Of a stretch of 64,000 bases of DNA, positions 1 through 10,900 are shown one piece after another. How positions within the stretch are numbered: the first letter of the stretch is position 1; the number at the start of each line of letters is the position of its first letter. The notes beneath the pieces are model-generated. The model was given only the letters and a program-made list of their open reading frames with translations, did no database searches and was not told the origin of the DNA. Origin of the DNA: Bryopsis sp. KO-2023 (lineage: Eukaryota > Chlorophyta > Ulvophyceae > Bryopsidales > Bryopsidaceae); assembly GCA_030272585.1 (NCBI GenBank), contig BSYQ01000003.1, forward strand, positions 2,790,001-2,854,000, read 5' to 3'. The position numbers and the translations under genes were made by a program.

Positions 1-27
1 AAAGGAGAGCGAAAACTACTGTCAAAC

Positions 28-138
28 ATTACATTCAGAGGCTTTTGCCTTGCTTCGAACGTTGGGACACGATTCACTCATGTATGTCGTTGCAACAGGG
101 CGGTTTGCCCTACGCAACTTGTAATCCTTGTATCCTTG
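28..138 (+). mobile_element. Minimal LINE-A tail insertion (111 bp)
   Basis: Contains only the last ~100 bases of LINE-A, the terminal hairpin and a short (TCCTTGTA) tail. It is flanked by a perfect 11-bp duplication, tactgtcaaac, at 17-27 and 139-149. The intact site without insertion is visible in the LINE-B copy at 38610-38625. Confidence 0.85.
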
Positions 139-160
139 TACTGTCAAACGCCCACCACAA

Positions 161-283
161 GGATACAAGGATTACAAGTTGCGTAGGGCAAACCGCCCTG
201 TTGCAACGACATACATGAGTGAATCGTGTCCCAACGTTCGAAGCAAGGCAAAAGCCTCTGAATGTAATCAACTCCTAAATGAT
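161..283 (-). mobile_element. Minimal LINE-A tail insertion (123 bp), antisense
   Basis: Reverse-oriented LINE-A tail with a (TACAAGGA) repeat at its 3' end. It is flanked by a 10-bp duplication, cccaccacaa, at 151-160 and 284-293. It lies only 12 bp from the previous insertion but has its own duplication, so it is an independent event. Confidence 0.85.
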
Positions 284-349
284 CCCACCACAAACGACCA
301 ACAAACAAAACGAAACAAACAAACACAAAACAAACAAACAAAAACCACG

Positions 350-2110
350 TCACGGCTGAGCCTCAAGCCACTGAGCTCGAAAATCCAACGCCCGACCAAG
401 GTAAACAGCCACCCGATACTGACCCGGCAAATTGAACAAACGACGCAACGAAAACCCCGATTCAGACACAACCGATCCCACACGCAAACCAGAATACAAC
501 GGACAAAAGAACAGGAAATGCCGCTCGTTCTCAGCCGTCCTGTTGCCTTGCGACAAACAATAAGGACAGAAACGCTCGTGCAAAGGCACATCCCTCCGTA
601 GCAGATCCGCCACGTCGATCTCCAAACCGTGCAAACGCGCACGAAAACGCACCCACACCGTGTTTGACGTTTGGGCTCTTTCTTGAGTTTCGATTGGGGA
701 TTTCTGGTTTCAGAGACGTTGGAACTTTTTTGTTTTAGGAGATTTTGTTCATTTAGGAGTTGATTACATTCAGAGGCTTTTGCCTTGCTTCGAACGTTGG
801 GACACGATTCACTCATGTATGTCGTTGCAACAGGGCGGTTTGCCCTACGCAACTTGTAATCCTTGTACCCACACCGTCCGCAGCCCCACATCCTCGAAAG
901 AAGACAGCGCTCTCGAGTAGCCGAACACCGGCTTGAACACGTTGTAAAACGCAACAATACGAGGATGTCCCGAACGAAGACGAGCCACAATGTCCGCCTT
1001 ATACGCCGCGGTCCACGACGCAAGGTCCACTTCTCCAGATCCATCGAATCCAGGAGCAAATCGGCGCACCATATCCTTGAACAAAACCCACCAAGAGCGC
1101 TGAGAGACCGTGGCTTCCGATTGGAGCCAAACGATCAACTGCCGAGCCGGATGGTCGACAGGCAAAGTCATCATACGATTCCAAAACCGAACCGCGTTGT
1201 TGTTGAAGTAGTAGAGGATCGGCAGAGCACCCATCTCCAAATACACCACATTGCGAAGCGTCCTCACGGGAAGCCGCAACACCCGCTTCAGAAAACGAAT
1301 CTGCAAACCGTTGAACGCATCCTTGTGCGCCTGAGTCAAGAAGAAGCACCAAACTGGCGCCGCATACTGAACCTTCCCCAAAACATACATGCGAAACAGA
1401 GACAGAAGCGTCTTCGGATCGCGAAGCCCCAGATCCCCGGATCGAGCCAACAAGCGCCCCACCGCCGCCTGTCCGTTTTGCAGAGTCCTGTCGATATGAT
1501 TTCCAAACACGTTCACGTTGCCCGGACCATCCTTGAAGAAAACTCCCAAATATTTCATCGTCGATTGCAGCTCCACATCCACACCGTTGAGAGACACAGT
1601 CGTGAGCCCCCGCGCATTCACCACCATCCCTTCCGTCTTCTCCAGATTCGTCTTCACTCCCCAATCGTGCTCATACTGCCCCAGCACATCACCAACAGCC
1701 GAGACATCCTCCACAGACGAGCACGGCACCAGCGTGTCGTCCGCAAAGATGAGCGCCACAATGATCGCCAAACCCAGAACGATGTGGCTAACCTGCGCCC
1801 CCTCCAGCAGCCGCGGCAAGTTGTCATGATATAACGTGAAAAGCAGCGGACTGAACGGACAGCCCTGACGAACGCCCCTGCCGATTCCAAACGGCGCCGT
1901 GCACCCCTTCGTCCCACGAACCACCGCCGTCGAGTTCTCGTACATGAACGTCAGTACAACAAAAAAGGGATCAGCCAGGCCCAACCTCCGCAAGTGCAGC
2001 CACAATCGCGAATGGCTAACGCTATCGTACGCCTTCTCCAAATCCAGCGATAACAGAATCAACAAAGCACCAGACCGCCGCGCCTTGTACAACAAACCCC
2101 AAGTCACCAA
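350..2110 (-). pseudogene. LINE-B ORF2 C-terminal remnant (reverse transcriptase)
   Basis: Remnant of LINE-B ORF2, read on the minus strand from 2110 to 867 and, after a 205-bp insertion, from 661 to the TGA at 350-352. It preserves the RT palm motif FADDTLV and the region after it, then the C-terminal zinc cluster C-X2-C-X12-H-X4-C (CPYC...HFLFFC). The endonuclease and N-terminal RT are missing because of 5' truncation. Apart from the insertion the frame is open and close to 26625-24580, so decay has been short. It is not expected to give a functional protein. Confidence 0.8.
662..866 (+). mobile_element. 5'-truncated LINE-A insertion (205 bp)
   Basis: LINE-A 3' UTR, terminal hairpin and TCCTTGT tail inserted into the LINE-B ORF2 remnant. 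It is flanked by an 11-bp duplication, acccacaccgt, at 651-661 and 867-877. The homologous uninterrupted site is at about 38971. Confidence 0.85.
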
Positions 2111-2127
2111 AATCCACGAAAATTCTG

Positions 2128-4472
2128 TTTCGACACCGACAAGAGGTTTCTGGGCGCGAGGAAAACATCCTCACTGAGCTTCTTTGTATGTTGGGTGCTG
2201 CAGTGTTTGCTGACATGTGTACTCAGACAGATCGCAGTTCTCTGGTACCAAACACATTGGTGGAGGGATTCGTTGAGACTGATGTGGCTTTCGCAACCCA
2301 AAAGGATGCTATGGAGAGTGTTACGTCTGGGCTTTCTTCACTTGAATCGAAGTTGCTTTCGGCGGAAGCACAGTTATCGCGATATGAGGTGGCTTTGACA
2401 CGTGTGGATGCTTTGCCAACAACTGAAGAGACCATCTCCTTGCGATCCGAATGGATCAGTGAGATGAACACTCAACAGGCTTTGTTGACAACATTGCGCG
2501 CTACAGTTGCATTGGCCGATCTTGCATCTGGTGTGGCTGATGGTGAGCGGTCAGGGTCAGCCCCACCAAGTGTGGCTTCTAGTCGATCTCTGATGGGGGA
2601 GATGCCTGCTGCTGGTACATCGTGGCCTAATTATGTCACATTACATGCTTCTGTGCTTGCGCAAGGACGTCGTTTCATAGAGTCACGGGCTGAGTTAAAA
2701 ATGCTTTACTCGCATGTGGATTTGTAAGAGGGCTTGCCATCGTCTCGGGAGGTGGTTGATGCACGTTCTCATTTGAACACCCAGATATCGGGGTCTGTCT
2801 CTTCTTATAAGCTTGCTAGGGATGAGTACTTCAGGAGTCGTTTTATTTGTACCGGAATGCGTTGAAGTTTTGGAATCGACTGATGCAATTGCCGGCGACG
2901 CATCCCACGCGGGCGATGCTGTTCTGGTTGCGTGGTCAGCCGGATTCTCGGCGTTCTTGGTGGGTCCAGTTTCGTGATATGGTGAGACGCTCTGTTCCAC
3001 AGTTCGATGGGTTTGTGGAGGTGGACGTGGCGACCTGGGCGCGTGCCTACAAGGCAGATATTGTGGGTCAGTTGCGTTCTCGACATCCGCGTATCGTGGC
3101 GTATTACAATCGGTTCAAACCGACGTTTTGTTACACGAACGCGTTGTCTTCTTTTACGGATTTGGGTTTGCGTACGACTTGGGTGCGTTTTCGGGCTCGT
3201 CTTCACGGTTTGGAGATCGATGCTGTGGACTTGAGTGATAGAGACGTGCCTTTGAACGAGAGGTATTGTCCGTTCTGTTTGGATGCTGGGGTTTCGACGC
3301 CTGAAAACGAGGTGCATTTTCTTTTTGCTTGTCCGCTTTATGTGCGGTTGCGTGTGAACTCGGTCGTGGAAGAGAGTCGTGGCTCTCTGTTTCGTTTGTT
3401 TAATTGTCCGGGGCAGGTTCGTGTGGCTGTTCATATTCGCCGGGCGCTCGCCTTGCGTAGGGAGTGGTTGGACGCTCGCTCGTTGTGAGCTTGTAGCGAC
3501 TGGTGGTGTTTGTTTTTCGTTGTTCTGGATGTTTCGTTTGATGGGGAAGTTGATGTTCTTTGTTGTTTGCTCTGTTTGTTGGGCGCTCGCTATGGTTTTC
3601 TGAGTTGGAAGCGACCGATTCTTGTGTTTGGTTTTATGTTTTGACGTTTGGGCTCTTTCTTGAGTTTCGATTGGGGATTTCTGGTTTCAGAGACGTTGGA
3701 GATCTTTTTTTGTTTTAGGAGATTTTGTTCATTTAGGAGTTGATTACATTCAGAGGCTTTTGCCTTGCTTCGAACGTTGGGACACGCTTCACTCATGTAT
3801 GTCGTTGCAACAGGGCGGTTTGCCCTACGCAACTTGTAATTCTGTTTCTGTTTCTGAGTCGGTCACGATTGGAAACGTTAGATGAACATTTGTTTCATCA
3901 ATATGGTGATGAGAGCGTGTGGGAATATCCAGATGGTTATTTGGAGGTTCTTTGCTCTGAGGAGGATTGAGTTCTGGGTTTGGATGATGAGTTCTAGTCC
4001 TACACTCGGGACGTTTTGTGGACGTTTGTGTTCTTGGTTATTTTTTCGTTGTCGGGCGCTCGCTTTGGTCTTCTGTGTTTGCAGCGACCGATTCTGGTGT
4101 TTGTGGTGCTTTTGTTTCGAGGTTTGGGCTCTTTCTCGAGTCTCGATCGGGTATTTCAGGTTTCAGAGATGTAAGAGATCTTTTTATTTTTAGGACATTT
4201 CGTTTTTTAGGAGATGCATACAGAAAGAGGCTTTTGCCTTGCTTCCAACGTTGGGACAACGATTCACTCATGTATGTCGTTGCAACAGGGCGGTTTGCCC
4301 TACGCAACTTGTAATTCTGTTTCTGTTTCTGTTTCACCCCCAGCTTTTGTGCCAACATGAACAACGGTTCATCGGGTTGGTTGATGATCATTTCCATCGC
4401 ATCCGCCTTTTGTTTTTCGGGCACCACCTCCGATTCCAAAATTGCATGAAGTCCCCCCCCGATTTGCCCGTC
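2128..4472 (+). repeat. Array unit U0 (3' part of the 3.26-kb unit)
   Basis: First visible member of the tandem array. It begins inside the orphan gene at the LINE-B target boundary and continues through the gene's 3' half (TAA at 2725-2727), the embedded LINE-A (2841-3855), the gene's displaced C-terminus and the second LINE tail, to the next unit start. It differs from other units by single bases, such as ttgtcagg instead of ttgtcggg at 4473. Confidence 0.85.
2841..3855 (+). mobile_element. Unit-embedded 5'-truncated LINE-A (U0)
   Basis: 1015-bp LINE-A 3' fragment: last ~214 codons of ORF2, 3' UTR, terminal hairpin and (TTTCTG)n tail. It is flanked by a 6-bp duplication gagtcg at 2835-2840 and 3856-3861. 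Joining the flanks restores an open frame of the orphan gene across the site, showing the insertion predates amplification of the array. ORF2 ends TTG-TGA here, where the full-length LINE-A has TAG-TGG. Confidence 0.85.
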
Positions 4473-5428
4473 TTGTCAGGGTATCAGGTTACTCGTCGTC
4501 CATTATTGCAGACATCATAAATAAAAACTTTCGTCAGAAAAGCCTCAGCGTGAGCAAAGGTCCTTGCTGAAAAAAGGAGTTGGTCTGTGAGTGAGCTTTG
4601 TGGTTTGTGGTGCACGGGGAAATTGAGGATTGTTTTTCGTGGACGACTATTCCTTGTCCTGTTTGTTAGTCCAAGACCAAGACCACGTACTTCCTTTTTT
4701 CTTTTTCTGTCCCGCAGATCGTTCGTTTTGGTGTCCCGCAGATCGTTCGCTTTGGTGTCCTCCAGTCACGACGAGTGTCGACCACCCACGCCGGAGTGGC
4801 GACCTTTTCAGCGACCACGACTTGTTTTGATTACCCTTTCGTTCGTGTCAACACGTAGTGGCGCTCTCTTTCTCTGTCCGACTCCGCCACGAGTGTTTCT
4901 GTCGCCTTTCACTGTTCCACTTTGGGACAAAGGCACCCAGTGGCCAACTGTGCCGACAAATCAACTCGAGTCCTTCCTTGCACACAATAGCGAACGCCCT
5001 TTGTCAAAAAGTACTGACGTCCAAGTTTATACCCAGCACTAACGACGTTTTCTACTTTTACCAAGACGTCAGGAAGTCAAAATCCTTCCCACAACGACTC
5101 AATCGACTCAGCCAGCACGCACCCAACACGCGACTGACACAACTCTTCACGATGGCAAGCCGCAAGAGCGAAAAAACAGACCCCCAAGAGCCAAAGTTCC
5201 GCTGGTCGAAAAAAGTTGTTACTTGAAAGATGGTACAGATCTCGCTGAAAAAAACAGATGGCTTTTCGATTCTTGCCTTCAGTTGGGTGTTATCGTCGCA
5301 TCAAAAACGATGGTCTGGTCGACAAGAACGACTCCAAAATATATCTGGACACCCAAGGGGCTCTCTTTTCGACCAGGCCACCGGTTTCGACACCGACAAG
5401 AGGTTTCTGGGCGCGAGGAAAACATCCT

Positions 5429-5670
5429 CACTGAACTTTTTTTGAAACAGAAACAGAAACAGAAATTACATGTTGCGAAGGGCCAATCCGCCCTGTTGCA
5501 ACCACATACAATGTCTCAGCCATGTCCAAAAGTCCACAGAAGATGAAGTCTCCAATAAAACCCCAGTACAATCAACGAGAGACCCATCACTAAGGAATCA
5601 ATGTATCAGAAAGTATTGCCAAAAAACGTTCCCAAGAAAAAGAAACCCGGAACACCAAGCAACAACCAAA
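5429..5670 (-). mobile_element. LINE-B 3' end fragment, antisense
   Basis: LINE-B 3' UTR with its terminal hairpin and (TTTCTG)n tail, reading right to left. It is joined to the orphan gene at ctcactga followed by a short T-run. The same junction, including the T-run, occurs at 38356-38367, so the insertion is shared by these two units. It is cut at its inner end by an antisense LINE-A tail. Confidence 0.8.
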
Positions 5671-5921
5671 AGGAAACAGAAACAGAAACAGAATTACAAG
5701 TTGCGTAGGGCAAACCGCCCTGTTGCAACGACATACATGAGTGAATTGTGTCCCAACGTTCGAAGCAAGGCAAAAGCCTCTGAATGTAATCAACTCCTAA
5801 ATGAACAAAAGCTCCTAAAACAAAAAAGTTCCAACGTCGCTGAAACCAGAAATCCCCAATCGAAACTCAAGAAAGAGCCCAAACGTCAAAACATAAAACC
5901 AAACACAAGAATCGGTCGCTT
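5671..5921 (-). mobile_element. LINE-A copy 2, 3' portion (antisense)
   Basis: Antisense LINE-A tail and 3' UTR. It breaks in the sequence ggtcgctt, where the full-length LINE-A has inserted, and continues at 11575-14444. Confidence 0.8.
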
Positions 5922-6020
5922 TCCTGATTCTCAGAACGTTTTCCTGATTCTCAGAACGTTTTCCTGATTCTCAGAACGTTTTCCTGATTCTCAGAACGTT
6001 TTCCTGATTCTCAGAACGTT
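5921..6020 (+). repeat. 20-bp tandem monomers at the LINE-A 5' end (5 copies)
   Basis: Five perfect head-to-tail copies of ttttcctgattctcagaacg mark the 5' end of the full-length LINE-A and pass directly into its 5' UTR. The same monomer forms a longer array at the 5' end of LINE-B (20601-20930), so it belongs to the elements and not to the target. By position it resembles the promoter monomers of rodent L1; that function is inferred. Confidence 0.85.
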
Positions 6021-6446
6021 CTCCTTCGGCTCAGAACGTTTCCCTTAGGCTCTGCTCGCCTCTGGCTCGCTGTTGTCGCCTTCTCTGGCGCTGTTTTCCC
6101 TTCTGGATCATTCCTTTTTCGCTTGGGCCTGTGGGAGGTGCTGTGGGAGGTGCTGTGGGCGGTGCTGTGCTGTCTGTGCTGTGCTGTGCTGTGCTGTACG
6201 AACGCGTTGTCTTCTTTTACGGGTCCTGTGGGAGCTGCTGTGGGAGGTGTTGTGCTGTGCTGTGGGATCACTGGGATTCGAGCGCCTGACCTGTCCTTTC
6301 ACGGTTCATCACGCTAGTGACAGCCACTGCAGGGGGTTGTCACGATTGGACTGGGCATTGTGGGTACCTGTCACACGTTCGCTCAGGGGTGTCGCACCTG
6401 TTACACGGGTGTCGCCCTGTAGTACTGTGGTGTGGAACAGGTGTAC
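6021..6446 (+). promoter_or_regulatory. LINE-A 5' UTR, shared with LINE-B
   Basis: Non-coding stretch following the 20-bp monomers. It includes gctctgctcgcctctggctc, a run of ctgtg repeats, and a segment ending gtgacagccactgcagg. Nearly the same sequence stands at 20931-21440 in LINE-B, although the ORFs of the two families are far more diverged. Promoter or internal ribosome-entry roles are possible but not shown. An open frame across it encodes only low-complexity peptide. Confidence 0.6.
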
Positions 6447-6590
6447 GCTTGCAGGGTGTAAGCTTGCAGGGTGTAAGCTTGCAGGGTGTAAGCTTGCAGG
6501 GTGTAAGCTTGCAGGGAGTAAGCTTGCAGGGTGTAAGCTTGCAGGGTGTAAGCTTGCACGGTATATACTTGCAAGTAAGCTTGCAGCCGT
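6447..6590 (+). repeat. 15-bp minisatellite in the LINE-A 5' UTR
   Basis: Seven consecutive copies of gcttgcagggtgtaa (one with gagtaa), followed by degenerate copies containing tatacttgc. In LINE-B (about 21457-21535) related but irregular copies occupy the same place. Translated, it would give LAGCK repeats, which I regard as incidental. Confidence 0.85.
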
Positions 6591-6758
6591 TTATACTTGC
6601 TGAAGTATAAACTTGCTTGGACCGTGGAACGTCATCTGGGGGTGTGGAACTCCATTGCTCTCGGCTGCAAGGGGTGTAGAACAGGCACGATTGCGTCAGC
6701 CAGCTCGTTTATTTTTCGTACGGCTCTACGCCTTTGGCGAAATCGTGAGGGCAGTGAT

Positions 6759-7922
6759 ATGGGGGATGGACCTGAGGACCAGGGGACCAGTATGGAGGGG
6801 GTTCAGCGTCCTAAGCGCCGGGCGGACTCAGACCCCCGAACTGACGCAGCAGCCTGCCCGTCTATTGACGTGAGGGATCCGGCGTTCACCTTCTTGCATG
6901 AGCGCGTTGATGCACAGACTGATTCGGTGCGTGTGATCAAGGACCTCCAGGCGTGTGTTAAAAAAATGGTGGTTACGCTGATGCGTCTCGATTCGGTTCC
7001 GGAGAAACTGGAGTCCATGCAGGAATCGATGATTTCTCGAATCCAGAGCCTGGAGGCTCGTGTGGAGAAATGTGAAGTTGACCTCGCTCAACGTGTTGTG
7101 GCTTTGGAGGCCAAGGTGAAGTCATTTGAGCAGGCTGGCCCTCCTGCGGACGTGCGACGTACTATTGGTGGTCTGGAGGATCGCTTGTCTCTTGCAGTTG
7201 ATTCTATCAGTCAGTTGGAGAAGAAATCGAATCTCCTGTTTGTTGGTGTACCTGATTCGGAGGCTGAACGGGGTCCTGCCCTGCGCGACACAGTTGTTGG
7301 CATCTTGGATCGGCTTCAGGACGAGCTGATGGATTCCTCGACAGAGCGGTATTCCTCTCACGTCGCGTTCGTGACTCGTCTTGGTCGTTTCCGGGCTGGT
7401 GCTCGTCCGCGGCCTCTACTGGTGCGGTTTAAGACCGATCTGATTCCATTGGCGTTGTGGGGAATGAAGAAGGACATCCGTTTGGCCATCTCTGCTGGCA
7501 GCTTGGCTGGTGTTCCTGCCGGTTTTGGCCTTCGACACGATCTGACGGCTCGTCAGCGAGCGATTCGCCAACAGTTGATGCCGATTCACCAGTTGGCGTT
7601 CAAGGAGAAGGATCGCCCTGACGCTCGTCTTGAGAGGGCGTTCTTCGATGATGAGCGTCTTTTTGTGGTGCCCAAGGTTGGCAGGCCACTCCCGGTCACG
7701 ATCGATGGCCCGGATACCAGGTGGAGGGGTATGTTCGTGGATATGGCGGCTCTGACCGACATTCTTTTTGGGCCTGTGGGTGGACATCATGGTGGTCCTC
7801 CTCACCAAAACGGTTCTGCTCCATCGGGTTCGCGTGCTCATCAGGGACCTGTTGGTTCTGAGTTGGTTCCTTTTTCTCCAGCGCTTCAGATGGGTGGTGA
7901 TCCCATCACGATCGATGAATAG
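6759..7922 (+). CDS. LINE-A ORF1 protein (L1-type RNA-binding protein)
   Basis: 387 codons from ATG 6759 to UAG 7920-7922. I chose this ATG because LINE-B has its start in the same context (agtgatATG); upstream codons are open but lack ATG. Residues ~60-150 form a heptad-rich coiled coil, and residues ~155-270 resemble the RRM-like domain of L1 ORF1p (starting NLLFVGVPDSE). The last ~60 residues are Gly/Pro/His-rich. ORF1 proteins of this kind bind LINE RNA and act as nucleic-acid chaperones in the RNP. The stop is followed in the same frame by ORF2, see 7920-7975. Confidence 0.85.
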   Translation: MGDGPEDQGTSMEGVQRPKRRADSDPRTDAAACPSIDVRDPAFTFLHERVDAQTDSVRVIKDLQACVKKMVVTLMRLDSVPEKLESMQESMISRIQSLEARVEKCEVDLAQRVVALEAKVKSFEQAGPPADVRRTIGGLEDRLSLAVDSISQLEKKSNLLFVGVPDSEAERGPALRDTVVGILDRLQDELMDSSTERYSSHVAFVTRLGRFRAGARPRPLLVRFKTDLIPLALWGMKKDIRLAISAGSLAGVPAGFGLRHDLTARQRAIRQQLMPIHQLAFKEKDRPDARLERAFFDDERLFVVPKVGRPLPVTIDGPDTRWRGMFVDMAALTDILFGPVGGHHGGPPHQNGSAPSGSRAHQGPVGSELVPFSPALQMGGDPITIDE

Positions 7923-7975
7923 GGGTGCGGCCGACCGATATTCCTTCGTCTCGGAACGTGGAATCTTCGGTCGGC
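7920..7975 (+). promoter_or_regulatory. Predicted UAG readthrough element, LINE-A
   Basis: ORF1 ends in UAG (7920-7922) and ORF2 continues in the same frame. After the stop come GGGUGCG and then a perfect 9-bp stem: GCCGACCGA (7930-7938) pairs with TCGGTCGGC (7967-7975), loop 28 nt, spacer 7 nt. A UAG followed by G and a structure about 8 nt downstream is the layout of the gammaretroviral gag-pol readthrough signal. Function here is inferred from sequence. Confidence 0.7.
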
Positions 7976-10900
7976 AACTGTGGGGAAGATGGCCTGTTTG
8001 ATTGAATTGCTAGATAGAATCGATGTTTTGGTTTTGCAGGAGATTGGGGATACTGGGTTGCTTTCAAACTTGCCTCATTTTACGGCACATTTTTTGGAGA
8101 GGGATGCACGTAGACGATCGGGGGGGGTGGCTGTCTTGGTCCGCAATACTGTTGAGGCGCACGTTTCTTTTTTGCAAGACGCCTATATTGGTAGTTCTGT
8201 GATTGCTTTTTCTTTGGTTTTTGGTTCGTTTTCTTTGACCGTTTTTGGTGTTTATCTGCCTAGTCCGAGTTCTTCTTACTCCGATCAGAGTGTTTGGGAC
8301 GATTTGGAGTCGGCTGTTTTGTCACGTCGTTCTGGAAACGTTGTTTTGCTTGGGGATTTCAATGGGCATACGGGCACCGAGGTGGACGGGGAGGATGTTG
8401 GGTTTCAGGAGAGATCCAATTGTGATCGCTCTGCTGTTAGTTGGAATGGTCGTCGTCTCTTGTCTTTGTGTCAGGCTGCTGGTGTGCGTATTTTCAATGG
8501 CCGTGTTCGTGGGGATTTGATTGGGGAGTGTACGTTTCGGCAACAGGGTGTTTGGAGTCTTTTGGACTATGTCGTGGGCAGTGAGTCTATTTTGTCGGAT
8601 TGGGACGTTTCTTTGTTTGTGGAGCCCGATCCGCCGTTGCACATTTCGGATCACAGGGCTGTTGTTTTGACTGTTGCGTTTTCTCAGGTGTGGGATCAGG
8701 CTGTGGATCGTGGAAGGTATCGTATGGCGGCACGGGATCAGCAGCGATTGGCTCGGTTTTTGCGATGCAATCGTGATTCTTTGCTTTCAGGAATCGATTC
8801 GGGAGCATCGGTGGATTGTGTTGCTCGTTCGGTTTCGGCTGTGGTGACTACCCAGTTGGTGAAGCGCTCTTCATCTGTTCCAGCTCGGCGCGTTTCTCGG
8901 CAGCCTTGGTATAATCAGGCGTGTATCGATGCTTTGCGTGAGTACCGGCGTGCTTGGAGGGCATATTTGCGGCGACCCGAATCGCCTGATCTGGCTGTTG
9001 ATGCGAGGAGATTGAGGAATCGCTATTTTGCTGTTTTGGCTCGAGAGAAGCGTCAGTTCGACCTGGGATATGGTGACTATATGCAGCGCCTCTTCAAGGA
9101 GGATTCCAAACGTTTTCACTCCACTTTGTTTCCGAGGCAGAAGCGTGCTTCTGATGCTGTAACTTTGGACGATTGGCACAAGCACTTTACGGAGTTTTTC
9201 GAGGCCTCCTCTCTTGATACGGATGATCCAGAGCCTCATGTTGATATCAGGAGCGATGTGTTGGGACGTGACGACCTTGTGACGCCTTTTACTGACGTGG
9301 AGGTCAAGCAGGCGGTGAGAAAGTTGAAACTGGGGACGTGTGCTGGTGCGGATTCGTGGACGCCGGCGTTCTTCAAGGGACAGGGGTTGCAGGAGGCTTG
9401 GCTTCCGTTGCTGCTCGCTCTCTTTAATCGATGCCTTCGCGAGAGACGTGTTCCTCGGAGCTGGCTGTTTGGTATGGTGCGCCCCATTTACAAGAACCGT
9501 GGACATCGTTCGGATCCCATTCGTTATCGTCCGATCATGCTCTGTACGGTGTGGTACAAACTGTTTGTTTATACGTTGATGGAGCGCGTCGCACCTGTGT
9601 TGGACCCTGTTCGTCATCCCACTCAGGCCGGTTTTCGGAGGGGCTGTGAAACGGTGACTTGGATTTTGCTGGCGTGGGGTCTCATTTTCTGGGCGAAGAA
9701 GACTGGGAACTTGTTGTTTTTGCTGTCGATGGATTTGGCGAAAGCTTACGACAGTGTGCATCACGATCGCTTGTGGTTGCACTTGCGACGTATGGGCCTG
9801 CATCCTTGGCTGATTGAACTTGTGAGGTACATGTATCACAACTCCTCGGCGGTGGTTAGGGGGACTCGTGGCTGTTCGCGCTCGTTTGAGATGCGCCGTG
9901 GTGTGCGACAAGGCTGCCCTTTCAGTCCTCTGTTGTATACTTGTTACCATGATAACTTTCCTCTTCTCTTGGAGCGACTGGACTTGGAACGAGTTGTTTT
10001 TGACCTGGTGAAGATCGTCGCGATGATCTTTGCGGACGACACTCTGGTGCCTTTGCGTGATGAGGAAGGTGTGCAGGCGGTGGGCGACTTGACGCTTCGG
10101 TTTGAGCAAGACTGGCATATCAAGACGAACCATGAGAAGACGGAGGTGCTTGCGGTGAACCCGGGGTCGCGTACTTCGGTTTCGTTTGGTGGACACGATG
10201 TGCCGTTGCAGCGCACGCTCAAGTATTTGGGTGTGGTGTTTTACGATGGGCCTGGGGACGTCAACGTGTTTCGGGAGCATATTTCAAAGGTGTTGTGTGC
10301 GGGCAACGTGGCTGTTGGGCGTTTGCGTGCGAGGGCGTTTGAGATCGGTTTGAGGGATCCACGGACTCTGGTGGCTCTCTTCAAGATGTACGTTTTGGGG
10401 AAGGTGCAGTATGCTGCGCCGGTTTGGGTGTTCTTTCTGACTCAGCAGCACAAGCGGGAGCTGAACGATCTGTTGGTGCGTTACCTAAAATCGGTGCTAC
10501 GTCTTCCGACGAGGGCGCTGAAGAATTTCGTGTATTTGGAGTGTGGTGTTTTGCCGGTCACGTTTTATTTGTACCGGAACGCGTTGAAGTTTTGGAATCG
10601 CCTGATGCAATTGCCGGCGACGCATCCCACGCGGGCGATGCTGTTCTGGTTGCGTGGTCAGCCGGATTCTCGGCGTTCTTGGTGGGTCCAGTTTCGTGAT
10701 ATGGTGAGACGCTTTGTTCCACAGTTCGATGGGTTTGTGGAGGTGGACGTGGCGACCTGGGCGCGTGCCTATAAGGCAGATATTGTGGGTCAGTTGCGTT
10801 CTCGACATCCGCGTATCGTGGCGTATTACAATCGGTTCAAACCGACGTTTTGTTACACGAAGGCGCTGTCTTCTTTTACGGATTTGGGTTTGCGTACGAC

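Larger units (their letters stand above)
1..2118 (-). mobile_element. LINE-B copy, 5'-truncated, antisense
   Basis: Reverse-complement copy of the LINE-B element that is full length at 20575-26946. It covers the 3' UTR and the C-terminal part of ORF2 (reverse transcriptase motif FADD and the terminal CCHC cluster). It stops upstream of the RT core and joins the array through about 9 extra bases (2119-2127). Three short LINE tails have inserted into it (28-138, 161-283, 662-866). The right boundary, at the sequence beginning tttcgacaccgac, is the same boundary seen for the LINE-B insertion at 38359-39227, so both probably descend from one insertion copied with the array. The left end lies outside the window. 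Confidence 0.85.

Noticed and set aside
2805..3434. Minus-strand ORF of 209 codons repeated in every unit
   Set aside because: Shadow of the LINE-A ORF2 remnant on the plus strand (Arg/Thr/His-rich antisense translation).
4587..5042. 151-codon plus-strand ORF in the unit leader
   Set aside because: Starts without ATG, overlaps the probable intron and 24-bp repeat, and is low-complexity; better read as untranslated leader.
6255..6290. tRNA-like B box (minus strand) in the LINE 5' UTR
   Set aside because: gctcgaatcc resembles a B box, but no A box or cloverleaf can be built around it.
6073..6603. Protein with LAGCK repeats
   Set aside because: It is the translation of the 15-bp minisatellite and ctgtg repeats in the LINE 5' UTR, with no ATG-supported homologue in LINE-B.
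7920..7922. UAG read as a normal sense codon (variant genetic code)
   Set aside because: No in-frame TAG occurs inside the ~1094-codon ORF2, Pol or Gag, and LINE-A ORF2 and Pol both end in TAG, so ordinary stop use is more likely.
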